Shown: positions 42,201-54,200 of the stretch, one piece after another
How positions within the stretch are numbered: the stretch's first letter is position 1
How the letters are laid out: each line of letters starts with the position of its first letter
NCBI GenBank assembly: GCA_028564675.1
Contig: JAOVVO010000060.1
Span: 140,331 to 204,330, forward strand
DNA from: Onchocerca lupi
Lineage: Eukaryota > Nematoda > Chromadorea > Rhabditida > Onchocercidae
Direction: 5' to 3'
Length of the DNA: 64,000 nucleotides
Notes under the pieces: model-generated
What the model was told of the DNA's origin: nothing
The model's database searches: none
Seen by the model: only the letters and a program-made list of their open reading frames with translations
Position numbers and translations under genes: made by a program

Positions 42201-45200
42201 CGCCAAAACGTTTCAATTCACAAATAGATTACGAAGATTTAAGCAATAACAGAAACTATTCGGAGTTTCAGAGGTTCCAGTCCGACAGTTCAAAACGATA
42301 CAACAGTAGCAAAAATCCGATAATTCAGTTGAACAGTATTCTTCCCTATCAGCGAAAAAGGAAAGAATAATCCAGCGATTAATTTGCCTTGATATTCTTT
42401 GATAATTGTTTGTTAGGAAGAATTACTCTTCCATTAATCAATAAAATTTTTCTTAACAAGATACATTTTGTTACGTAAGACACAAAATTTCCCACACCTA
42501 TTGCTGACCTAGGCGAATCACAATAGCAAGAATCAATCTCCAATCCAACTAAACTACAAACCAAATTAAAACTATTAGATTTCTTCCTCAATACTAGAAA
42601 CATGCGCTTTCTATTTTCTTTTTTTCCACCTGACCAGACTGAACTACAGCAACACATGTATTTAAAAAGTATATATAAAACATGTGCGTATTCAAATGCA
42701 AAGTTGTGTCAAAATTTCAATGTAATAAACAAGAACTTTCTGAGATCTATATTCCGAACTAATATAGATGAGGCGCATATTTAAGAAATTTTGGAGACTT
42801 AAAATTTTGAACATACAAAAATTTACATTTTTATTTATGTAGACTAACGGACCTGCCAGGAGAAGCATGGCCGAGTAGAGTTAGTAGCTAAATAGAAACA
42901 AAAATGACGGAATATATTTTCTGAAGTTTTTAAATTAGTTTAGTATACAATGAAGGACGCATAAAAAAATGACAACTGAAAATCCAAAAAACAAAAAAGA
43001 GCAACTCGATAACATCCTAATTTTTTTTTAAATAAAAAAAAATTTATAGACTATAAATCGAATATTTTTTTTCTTTGAAATATTCATTTAAGCAAGAGCA
43101 TAAATTTTCAGATGTTCCAATTCACGCTTAAATAATTTAATACTGATTCTTAGTCAGCAATCATTTTGAACAATATTCAGAAAGAGATGAATTACTAATC
43201 TTCCCGGATTTTTTCTTACTGGTTGAAAGAAATCTTCTTCAATGATTTCTTCTAGGATGGTAATTTCAGAATCTTCATATGTTGTCTCTAACTTTAGACT
43301 ACTTCTTGTGGACAAGTACACTTCTAAGAAACCGTCTTATATGTACTCAGACGATAAGCACAGCTATTTACATAATGCTTAAGTGACAAAAAACGAGTAA
43401 TACATAAACGAAATGTTTTAAAATCATATAGTTTAGGGAGCTATTCTGTCAAATGCTTTACCAACTAATAAAATTAAATACTTATCGCAATGTATTAAAA
43501 TTAAGAATAAAACATCAATTTGGAATGAAACAAATGAGACAGACTTTGGAAGAGTTGAATGAAAAAAAAAAAAAGAAAAAAAGAAAGAAAAAACAGAAAG
43601 AAAGGGAATAGTTAGGAATTCCGAGGACGGTTGAATAATGATTTGGCCCATCTCATTAATTTTTAATTTGGATGTTAAAACTCTGAATATTCAGTTTAAT
43701 CAACAGTTGGATTAAATCTAAATTGAAGAGATCTATGCGCGTATCAGCCATGTATCGTGATAAAATAAAACAGTAACTTGCAAGTATATTGCATCGAGTA
43801 ATAGGGAATATTTAGTGATTTAATTTATTATTTCCAGTCCTTTGAAATGTAGCTGTTTCAACAGAAAGCAATTTTAATGATTAAAATTGATACATGGGAA
43901 TAACTAATGGTTACGTGAGCCGATAAATTAAAATCTTTAGAAAGAAGAAACGAAATGCATTACGTCATTGAATGTATCAATCATTGAATCTGTTTGATTT
44001 TATTGATTTCATTTATTGGATATCAGTGGAAGTATAAGCAACTAGTTGTTGAGATAACAATAAAAATTGGGCTATGATGACGCAATCCACCGCAGTGAAA
44101 CATTATCTGCGACAAAAATAAAAGAAAATTTTGCCGGATAAAATTTGTAAAAGATAAAATTTGCCAAAAATTTATGATATGACTGAAAAATTATGAATGC
44201 TCAGATTCTCATCTTTCTTCAGTATAACTTATCAACGGTTTGATTAGGATACTCATTAGTGTTTTTAGACAGCAACTTTTTTTGTACTTCTAGGACAATG
44301 AATATCTGCTAGAACTTCCTCCATCTCTTACGTTGTGTCCAAAATTTGTCGATCTTAGCCTTATCAGAAGATATAAGTGTAATGAAAAAAAGAAATGAAT
44401 TCTTTTAAGCTTACCGCTTCCCAATTATCAAGCCATTCTAAAATTTTTTGATATTCAGAAGTGTACTGAGCGATCAGTTTCGACAAACCATCCAGTTGTC
44501 GTGCACGCATTTCTGCCCACTCACAAACACTCATCCACCTGAAAAATTTGTTTGAGATTACTATCAGTTGAAATTTTTCAGCACAATGTTCTGAATCTGC
44601 AAAAGAATAAGAATCTTTTGAAATTAAAGAAAAAATTTCGATGGTGAGAACTTTTTCAAAATTTCTAAGTTAATGATTTTTTGACCCAGTACTTCAATTT
44701 CTTAAATTTTGAGAAAAGAAAATTTTCTCTAAAGTATGGTCCTTTGAATGTTTTATAAAAAACATCACTCTCAACAATCCAGAAAATTTTCAAGCATTCA
44801 CCATTAAAAAAAATTTCCATCTGAATAAAAGCGAAGAGAGAAAGAAAAAAAAAAAAAACCTTTGTCCAACGGACTGCAATAATTTTTCTAGATTTTCATA
44901 TGAGAAATGAGAATCTGTTTCATCAATAACAGCCACAAATGTTGATAATGCTCGAACGATCTATAATTATTGCTTTAAGTAAGTAATTTGAAAAATAACA
45001 GGATTTCTCATACCTCTTACTTTACACATAGAAACTCTCGCAATCTGCCATAACAAACTTAACGAAAAAATTTGAAACATTCACCAAAATTAGTGGATTT
45101 AAGGAAAATTGCCAAACGAAAAGGGTTCAATCTTATAAAGAATTCATCTGTAGTAGTTCATTTTCATGTTTTCTTAGCGCTGACTCTTTAAAAAAATATT

Positions 45201-48200
45201 CTGTAGTAAAGTTACCTAACTTCAGAGTATTTCTAAAATCACGACTAATTTCTCATTGAAAAATTTGAATTGTTAAGAGAATATTACAAAATAATGATTT
45301 TAATTTCCTCAAACTTTTTCTTGTATTTGAAGATGATGTGAGAAAATAGTTCAAAAACTGCTTGATCTTTTAGAATAATTTTTGAAAAAATTAAAAAATT
45401 TAAATCATCAGAAATCTATATTAAATAGAAAATTTAAGATATCACACAGGAAGAAACCAAATATTCTGAACTGAAAACATTTCTTTGAAAGAAACATGCA
45501 TGTGATGACATGACGAATAATACCTTTTAGAAATCACTGAAAAACATTCCATTTAATTTCCTTTAATTTAATTTAATTTCTCAGAACATTCGATTTGATT
45601 TTTTTTTTAACTTTCTTTTTCCGCTTGACAAATTTTTTGAAGAAAAATTGAACAGAAATTTTGAAAGCAAAAGTTTGAAATAAATAAAAATTTTGGAAGT
45701 AAAAGTTATAAATAAATAAAAGTTTTCCTAAACTAACAATGAACACAAATTATTTTGTGATTGTTTTCGTAGAAAATTCCATCAGACGGAGCAGGAAAAA
45801 AATAATTCAATCAAGCACAAAAATTATTCATTAAAAAAAAAAAAAAAAAAAACCACTCAAAAACGCTCCGTGTTATCGATTTATTTCGTTTAATGGAAAG
45901 AGGAATCAGCAATTGCTTAGAGGAGAAGTAAGGATTTTTTGGAATATCGTTAGTAAAAAGCTACAAAGTTCACTAACAATGCGAAATGTTAAGTTTAAAC
46001 TTTTGAAAAAGTTACAGAATGAAACAACTGAACAATCAATCCATCCCATTCAGTATTTTTCAAAAATAAACAAGTACAAAACGGAAAAATTACATTTTTT
46101 AGGAACAACTAAAATATCTTTTTCAGAGCAGCGTTGAAGCTGTTCATCGAAAGACAAGGTTGAAGAATTACATTACAGATATATTTTTATTGCGGAAGCA
46201 ATTTGTAATAATCAAGAAAGAGAAGAGCAGAGAGAATATTGTACAGTTAAATTTAAATCAAAATCGCAGAGAACTACAATGCTCATTTTTCATCGGAAGT
46301 TTATTTCCCAAATACTTTTGATCTTAAACAGCGTCCAATCATCATTGATAGACGGTTTGAATATTAAAATACATGAATCAAATTTTGGAATGGTTTGTAG
46401 CGGCGAAAAGTGGAAGAAGCTATGATTCAATTTCTTTTGCTCAAAACAATCATCATCTCATTACAAACCTGATGCTTAAATACATTCATTCAATTTCATT
46501 TCAACTGCTTAAAAGCACAGTTAGAAGACAATCCAATTTATTTTACAGCGTTGTATCGGAATTCCGACCCAAAATAATCGAAAACTAATTACTTCTAAAT
46601 ACTCAGAATGGCAATATTATTTAAGGAAGAGTAAATTATCAAAAATCAAAAAATGTTACAGTACGCAGCGCAAATGAAACCTGGCCATTGATATTTATTG
46701 CCAAAGAATTTTCTGCAATATTACCATCAACAAGTTTCTTTAAAGGAAAGTTGGAAAGAGCAAAGGAGCATGGAAGAACACATTTCATGTTTCAGATCAT
46801 TCACAAGTATTGAGAATAATAAGTACAAGAAATCGATGCACACATCCAGACATACAAACATATATGACCGAAGTGAGAAGGCAAGGCCTAACAACCCTTT
46901 CCTTCTGAAACTATTATTCAATTATTTTTCCTAAACTTACTACTTTTCTCCACTTACTCGTCCTGGATATTGATATTTATTTCGCGAGCTATTCAGTCCT
47001 ATGACCTATATTAAAGAAGATAATTCATTCCTTACATCGCTTTGTGCTTTAATCACTACTTAATAGTAATATCATAGGAAATGTGCTAAGATATGAACAT
47101 TCAATGGTTAAAACCCTTTCATATAATTTCTCTTCTTTTTTTTTACTTCTCCTATTAGCATTATTTGTAGCTGCAATCATTGCAGGAATATATATATAAT
47201 TTTGAATAATTCATTTATACTCATTACCTTCAAACTTAAAACTTATACTATAGCATCTTCTATTGAAAATAAGGCAAACACACAGCAATTCAATAGCAAT
47301 GGAAACAGCAATTACAATTCAAAATTATTAGCTCTTTTCCTACATTTTTTATGATGGCAACATATTTCAATTGAAAAAAAAGATTTTTAATAAGTCTAAT
47401 AACTGAATAAAATTCTAACCAGTTTAAAAAAATTAAAATTCTTCCATTCAGCAAAAGAACGATTTATCGTAATTTAATTTTTTTTTCTCCTCACTTTTTT
47501 AAATCTCTTCTTCTACTTCTAAAGATTTGTGAATAATTTGGCAATTTAACTGTAATCATCGTAACATACCTTTTGTTCATTTTCAATGCGCTCTTGAATA
47601 ACTGTATGGGCATCGATTAACTGTTCAATTTCATTTTGATTCAGTGTTAGAGGTGGTGCATTTTGGATTTCTTCTTCCATATTATCTAACCATTTCCTAA
47701 AGATAAATCATATCTCTTCAAAAATTGAAAACAATTCATTCAGGATGGAATTTCGAAAAAGAACACAAAATTGCACTATCTAGATACTTTTTCGGCTATT
47801 TAAACAAAATCGAACTACTCAGATATCAAAATTATTTAAATATTCACTAAAACGCAATAACGAATCACACTTGAAATTTACAATAAGAACTAATTACATT
47901 TTATATAAAGGAATAAGTGAATTTGTGAAAAAAGAAAATGAAATAAACTTAAGAATTTCATTTATATTTCATACTTCTTACACTAAATAAACGATATTTT
48001 ATAGATTACTAAAAGTTTCGCAGACAAGCCAACAATACCTTCATTCAGAATAAATTCAATTGCTAAGATCGGTAAGATTGACAAACTTTTTGAAATTATA
48101 TTTTCTGAGTAACAGAAAAAAGTACAACACGTATAGCATGTGAATGAAAATGAATAAATTGTAAACATAAGAAAAGAAATTTTCTACGAGATAACATCAA

Positions 48201-51200
48201 CGCTAAAACATGATATAAATTTCCAAAAAATCGATGCCCATATTTTTCGTTTAATGTAAAATTGAAAATTAATTGGAAAGTAATGAAAAAGTTCAAAATT
48301 AACTTATTTAATAATGGGAAAAGGGGATAACCTGATTGAATCGAGTTGCTCGATTTGAACTGTATTCAAACAATGCTGCAATTGATTTTGTCGTGACATT
48401 GCAACTTCTCTAATCCGTTCCCACTTGGAATTCACCATTAATAATTGGGCAATAATTGCTGAAGCTTCTTCTTCGTCCAGTTTTTGCAGCAGTTGTTGAC
48501 CTCTTCAAATTAAAAAAATATTTCATTCAAATTAAAAAAAAAATATTGTATTTTTTTTTAAACTTTAAAAATATTTTAAGAATTTCTCTTGAAAAGATGA
48601 TTGTTCAAATTCTTCAGAAGACTGCTTAGAAATTGCAAGTTTTAAAATAGAATAAGTACTTATCAATTATATATATGCTGTCCAATAAATTAACGATAGT
48701 TTAAGCAATGGATGGATGAATGAATTAAACATCGCATGAATTTTTCAAAATGCTAATATATGTTATTCGGCACGCAATAATGTTCCAACAAATATTCGAG
48801 ATTTTCTGTTACTCTTTTAACTCGTAGTAATAATCGCAATTAATAAATTATGATTCTCTCCAAGTTAGGAAATTTTCTTGGGAATTTTCATGTGACAATT
48901 TAGTGATCAAAATGACAGCATAGTTGTCAACAACAGACCTACGCAATACTCGACCAACGCCATCCTGGCTTTCGGTTAATGATTGCATGAACATTTCGTG
49001 CTCTTTGAATAGACTTTTCACTAGTTCTACCTTTAATGAAATTCCAAATTTGTGAGTTTTCTTGAAATAATTATCCTTTTTTCTACATTTACTTTTCTTG
49101 TTTTATTTGCAAATTTGGATTGAAAATAAGAAATTCAAAAGAAATCAATCAAATCAGAAAAATCACTAAGTTCCAGAGCATTATTTCCCATACTGTTAGC
49201 CAGATTACGAAATAAATCAAAGCAAATTAAATTAAATTCTAAAAAAATAAATCAAAACTTACGTTATCTTTTTCAATGGGTTTCATGCTATTAGCTTGCT
49301 CTTCTGCTTCAAGTAACCATGCCAATACATGTTCCAAACATTCTTCAAATTCAACAATCGTCTCTTCCATCACTTTACCCCGTCGTTTGACTGATTTTTG
49401 GCTTGATGTCGAAGATCTGCGTGATTGAATCTCGATGTTCTCAAAAAAATACTCAATCTTAATTTGTTGACTAAAAATAAAGATCATTATTAATTAATCA
49501 ACATCACTGAGCAAATTATAGATGTTGGAAATTCGAAATGCCATAATTACGGCAAGAAAGAAGATATAGAAGTTTAGCATTTGTATCAAACAAGTCAAAA
49601 CCTCTAATAGAACTTCAATGAAATGCTGCATGATTTATTAGATTTCGAGACAGGAAAGGGAAAATGGAGATGGACGGGAATTGGGATGAATTCCAGAAAA
49701 AGCTTGGCACAATTATCTCGAGAGCCCTGGAAGCTCGAATTATCTTCCTCTATATTACTTCATTTCCCAGATAATATTTTCCTAACATCATCACACATAT
49801 CACAAATTCGATTTGGAGTTCTTCAGATTTTCGTTCTGCCAGCATCTCACATCACTTTTATTATTTATGCAATTTCGTTCTTTTTTCCTTTTTTTTTTTT
49901 TCATAAGCTATTTACTATGGGTTACTTATAGACTGAACAGACAAAATTTCCTAATTTAAATGAATAACCAATCGAAGCCAATCTTAACTCATGTTGTATT
50001 GAATTAGAATAATGAAATCTCAAAATTATGAAAAAAAAAAGAAATTTTTTAAATAATTCCATACATATTTCATTTTAGATTTTTGCACTCAACACCATCG
50101 CTTTAAAACTGCTCATAAAAAAACGTTAACAAAATTAGACGAAGTGAACTTTCGTATTTCAGATTGAGCATTACAAATTAATGATTAATTCAAAAAAAAA
50201 AAAATTCTTTCTGAAAAAAAAAATAAATCTTTGAATATTTAAAAAAGATTCAATTTAAATTAGTTCCTAACATTTTTGCTGTCAAAAATGCTTCAAATGT
50301 TCTAATTTATCAATGTCTATAAGTAAATTTTTCTTCTAAGGAATTTTTTGAAATGCTTCCCACTAATTCATAGTTTTTCTTGAAACAAAAGATAATAAAT
50401 TGCAAATTATAAAATTCTAAATGTTTCAAGATCTTTTCGGAAAATTTTTTTGCATCAATTTTCTACACAAAAATTTATTCGCTAAAATTTTGTTCAACAA
50501 TTGAAATCATTAATTCTGTAGAAATTATAATGTCTTTCAATTTTTAGTTCTTTCAAAATGACGAAGAAATTTTGCACTGCATTAATAATAAAGAATGGAA
50601 TGAATAAATAAAATGATACTTGATCAAAAGGGACAAGTTAGAATTCTGCAGAAACATTCCTGAAGAAACACATACAAATTTTTAAAATATTTTTCTAATT
50701 TGAAATTGAAACTTTTGATTGTTCAAGTAATTTTTCTTCCTTTCTTCTATATGATTTTTAAAAAATAATAAATAATGTATTGCAGAAACAATAAACAAAT
50801 TTTGGTCTAATTATTGAGATCAGGGCATCTGTTGAGCTCTTGCTCATCGAGCGTTAGACATTTTTAATGTAGTACTTATCAAAAACGTTTAATTATGCCT
50901 AAATTTAAGTTTGAAATATCCAAAATAGAAATCATGATAAAGTTTTGAATTTTGCATCAGTGGATCAATTCTCCCGAAATGCGTGTTTCTGCAGTAAATT
51001 ATGAAAATATTCTGTTTGATTAAGCATGATAAAATATTCCTTTTGATCATTTTAAGAACTGGGCAAACTAACTTCGTTAGCTAACTGTGACTGCCTTCTA
51101 GATGCCGGAGCAGATGAGGATTGTTCAGAACTTTTCGGCATCGAATATTCGACCTCAGCAACAGATGGTATTTGTAAATCAATCATAGACTGCGAATCGG

Positions 51201-54200
51201 TCCTTATAAAAGTTTTTTGGCCGGTGACTATCGGGCCTTGTGGCTTAGAAGAAGTAGGAACCAATGGTTCTGCAATTTGTTCAGATGATTGTTGTTCAGG
51301 CTGAGACTGAGGCTTTGATGATGAAACTCCAATCGTCAATGAGAGATAAAGTATCATTAAATAGCAAACAACACTTTTCATGTCCAAACGTTCGCTGGAA
51401 AAATCTGAAAAATATTCATCATATCAGAGGTATCATCTGATGTTTTCTTTTCCTTTTTCAATTCTATTTCTTTTTAGTTCAATGCATCTAAACACTCAAA
51501 CATTCACATAAATTATAAAATAATTAATGAATGGAAAGAATGAAGATATCACTCATTAGACGATAGTAGAAGTGCAATTTATGAAAAAGTTCAGCTTGCA
51601 GTACTGCAATAATGCTTCTTATTTATTAGAGTTTCGGAAAGGTTTTAACTTCATTAGACTGAAAAATTTGAAAGTTTTGAACAAATGAAAGAAGAGAAAC
51701 CTTTTGGTTGAAGAAGACGTATAGTATTGAAATGACGTTCTGTCAGGCTCATTGCATGCTCGATACGATCAACAGCTCGCATATCTCGTATCTGATCCAT
51801 TTTGAATAGTTCTGGGCTGAAAATTCAATCAAGCTAAGATTAAGATGTTCAGAATCTTATAAAAATTCTCATAGATGAATGCATCCTGGTCTCATTAAAA
51901 GTTTTTTCGTTTTAAACCATTTCTCCTAAAAATAACTTATTCGAGCATTGTCCTCTTCTTAGTTATTCCTTTAATTAAACTGTCAACTTTCTGGCTATCA
52001 ATCTTTGACTTCATTGGAAGCAATTGGCAATTTCACTAACTTTTATCTATAGTGAATGACAGTTGCAGACTATTAAAAAAAACTTGCAAATTCTATCACT
52101 AAAGATTTTGACATCAGCAAGAAATTTGGAATTATTAGGATATATTTCATGTAACATATCCTTCTTCCTTCAACTTATTTATTGATTCCTTCCCTGAAAT
52201 TGCATCAAAATTGTTGCAATATATGCTTTGCCTCGAATTGCATTATACATTCATTTTTAAATATTATGTAAAAAGGATATTTACTTATAAGATAATAAAA
52301 TAGCATTTAAGGCGTAGCCATCTCTCCATGACGAGATAAAATCACTAATTTGCACTTGGAAACGTTGCGCACGTTCAACGCACCAATCTTTCAACACTTC
52401 GGCCAATTTCTGATCACGAACATCAGGTGGAGCGAATCTTTAAGTCAATAAAATTAATCTACAAGCTATTTGAATCAAAAATTTATTTGCTATTGATTAA
52501 ACAAATATTGTCGAAATTTCCTTAATAGCGGTAAAATTTCGTTCAATGAAATTCGAGTCTTTAAGATGTTGAAATTTTCTTCGTACTAAAATATTTATCA
52601 GAGCAATTAAAGTTGAATCTATTTAAGCTGCTCTTTATTATCAGTTAGCAAAATCTCTAAGCAACATCAAGAATGATAAAGGAAAAATAAACAGTGCCAA
52701 AAATAAGTTTATTCAAGAATATAAATTGCCTTATGGCTCAAATTGAAGCTCTAACAGATAAAGTTGACCTTGTTCTTTGAAACTCAAATAAAAGTATAAT
52801 TCAAATCATGAGACCAAAATAAGCCAAGAAAGAATGATGTGAGTTCTTCCGCAAAAAAAGCATAAATTTAAGCTCATAAATTTTATTGAAATTCGAATTT
52901 TAATCCAAACACTGACTTTTTCCAAAAAATTTGTATAAACTGCCAAATAACAGAACATATGGCTCGAGGATTCCCATCAGCAAGTTCAGTAATGTTTGTC
53001 TGGCTGAAACGTTCATCAGTATCGACAAGTCGAAGGGCATTTAATATATCCTGTGCTCGAGAACCCGAGCTTACCTGAAATCCTTATCAATACAGATATC
53101 ATCGGGACATAAACACTCAATCATCCAGTACAGTGATATCAGCTCAACCTGTATTAGCTATCACTTTACATGAATCGTCTGAAAATTTCAGTTCAAAATC
53201 TTGCATTCGATACTGATTATTTGTTCGAAGTTCTGGATCAAGAAAAAGAGAAGGAAATGAAAAACAGATATTTCTGGATCAAAGCTGGAACTAAAATAAC
53301 AAAACTTGTATATTTCGCTCGATATAATCATATTTTGAACTAAAAGAATTTAACAAATTTACGAGTGTTTCGCCGGTGATAAGTTGTACAAAAATAGATA
53401 GAAATTTTATATCGACAACATCGTTCAGTTCTTTCACTGCTCCATCAGCTAATGAGTTTGCCCAGCGTATAAACACAGCTTCCTGGATTTCATATCGGTC
53501 ATCTGAAAATCACTTCTCGTAATTATTTTTAATTTTTTGGTCATGAAATTTTAAATAATGTTTGCATGAAATTTCAAAATTAATTTTCGGGATTATTCTG
53601 ATTTAAGCTTCATTAAGTAAACAATAAGAGTTAATAAAAAGATTTTGTAGCTCTGAAAACCGGAAGATGAATCAAAAAAATGATTCAACACTCTGAGTTT
53701 CTTTTAAAAAGCGCATATATAACGACCATTTTGTATGCAATGGCGCAAAAAAAACTGGAAACATGTTTCAGGAAATATGATTCAGAAAATGACCAGATAA
53801 TCCTGGAGATCTCTTAGATGTTGGTGAAATTCGAAGTACTTTTATCTAATATATTATTATTTATTTCATATTTTTATTCGTTTCATTTTTTCCTTCTCAT
53901 TTTTTAATCTAAACAAATAGTTCAATTTTTCAAATTTTGTTTGTTGATACAAACTGTTATAATTTCACGATTTCCAATTGAAACCTTCGAATGGTTTTAT
54001 GAAATTAATGTTACGTGAAGCTTGAAAATTGAATAATATAAAATAAATTAAACGATTTTTTAAAACAAAAATAGCCAATTTATGAGTCACCACCTTATGC
54101 TTGCTTTTCGATTGAGCAAAAACTTGGCTTAAAATAAAAAGACCAAAGTCATAATAGCGATGCAACTAAGTTATGAAATAAATTTTTCTAGCAAAAACAA

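Larger units (their letters stand above)
28638..49470 (-). other. dys-1: Dystrophin rod, first part (exons 7-35)
   Basis: Spectrin-repeat exons, approximate ends: 49470-49263, 49030-48939, 48503-48333, 47695-47572, 44964-44860, 44538-44416, 41663-41403, 41065-40937, 40504-40294, 40106-39899, 39601-39404, 38915-38758, 38535-38313, 37838-37612, 37012-36911, 36833-36744, 36515-36313, 34614-34492, 33331-33140, 32756-32619, 32445-32238, 32161-32011, 31622-31522, 31323-31204, 30910-30691, 30457-30311, 30097-29953, 29403-29110, 28850-28638. They read as amphipathic helices with the spectrin-type W at repeat starts (for example LEWLDNWE, VTQRWDNI, VAGWSTLED). Exons at 41065-40937 and 40504-40294 are Ser/Thr-rich and acidic (residues about 690-760) and probably form an internal hinge. 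Some ends may be off by a few bases. Confidence 0.85.

Noticed and set aside
49623..49931. 102-codon + strand frame in dystrophin intron 6
   Set aside because: No recognisable domain, Phe-rich end from a T run, and no splice or family support.
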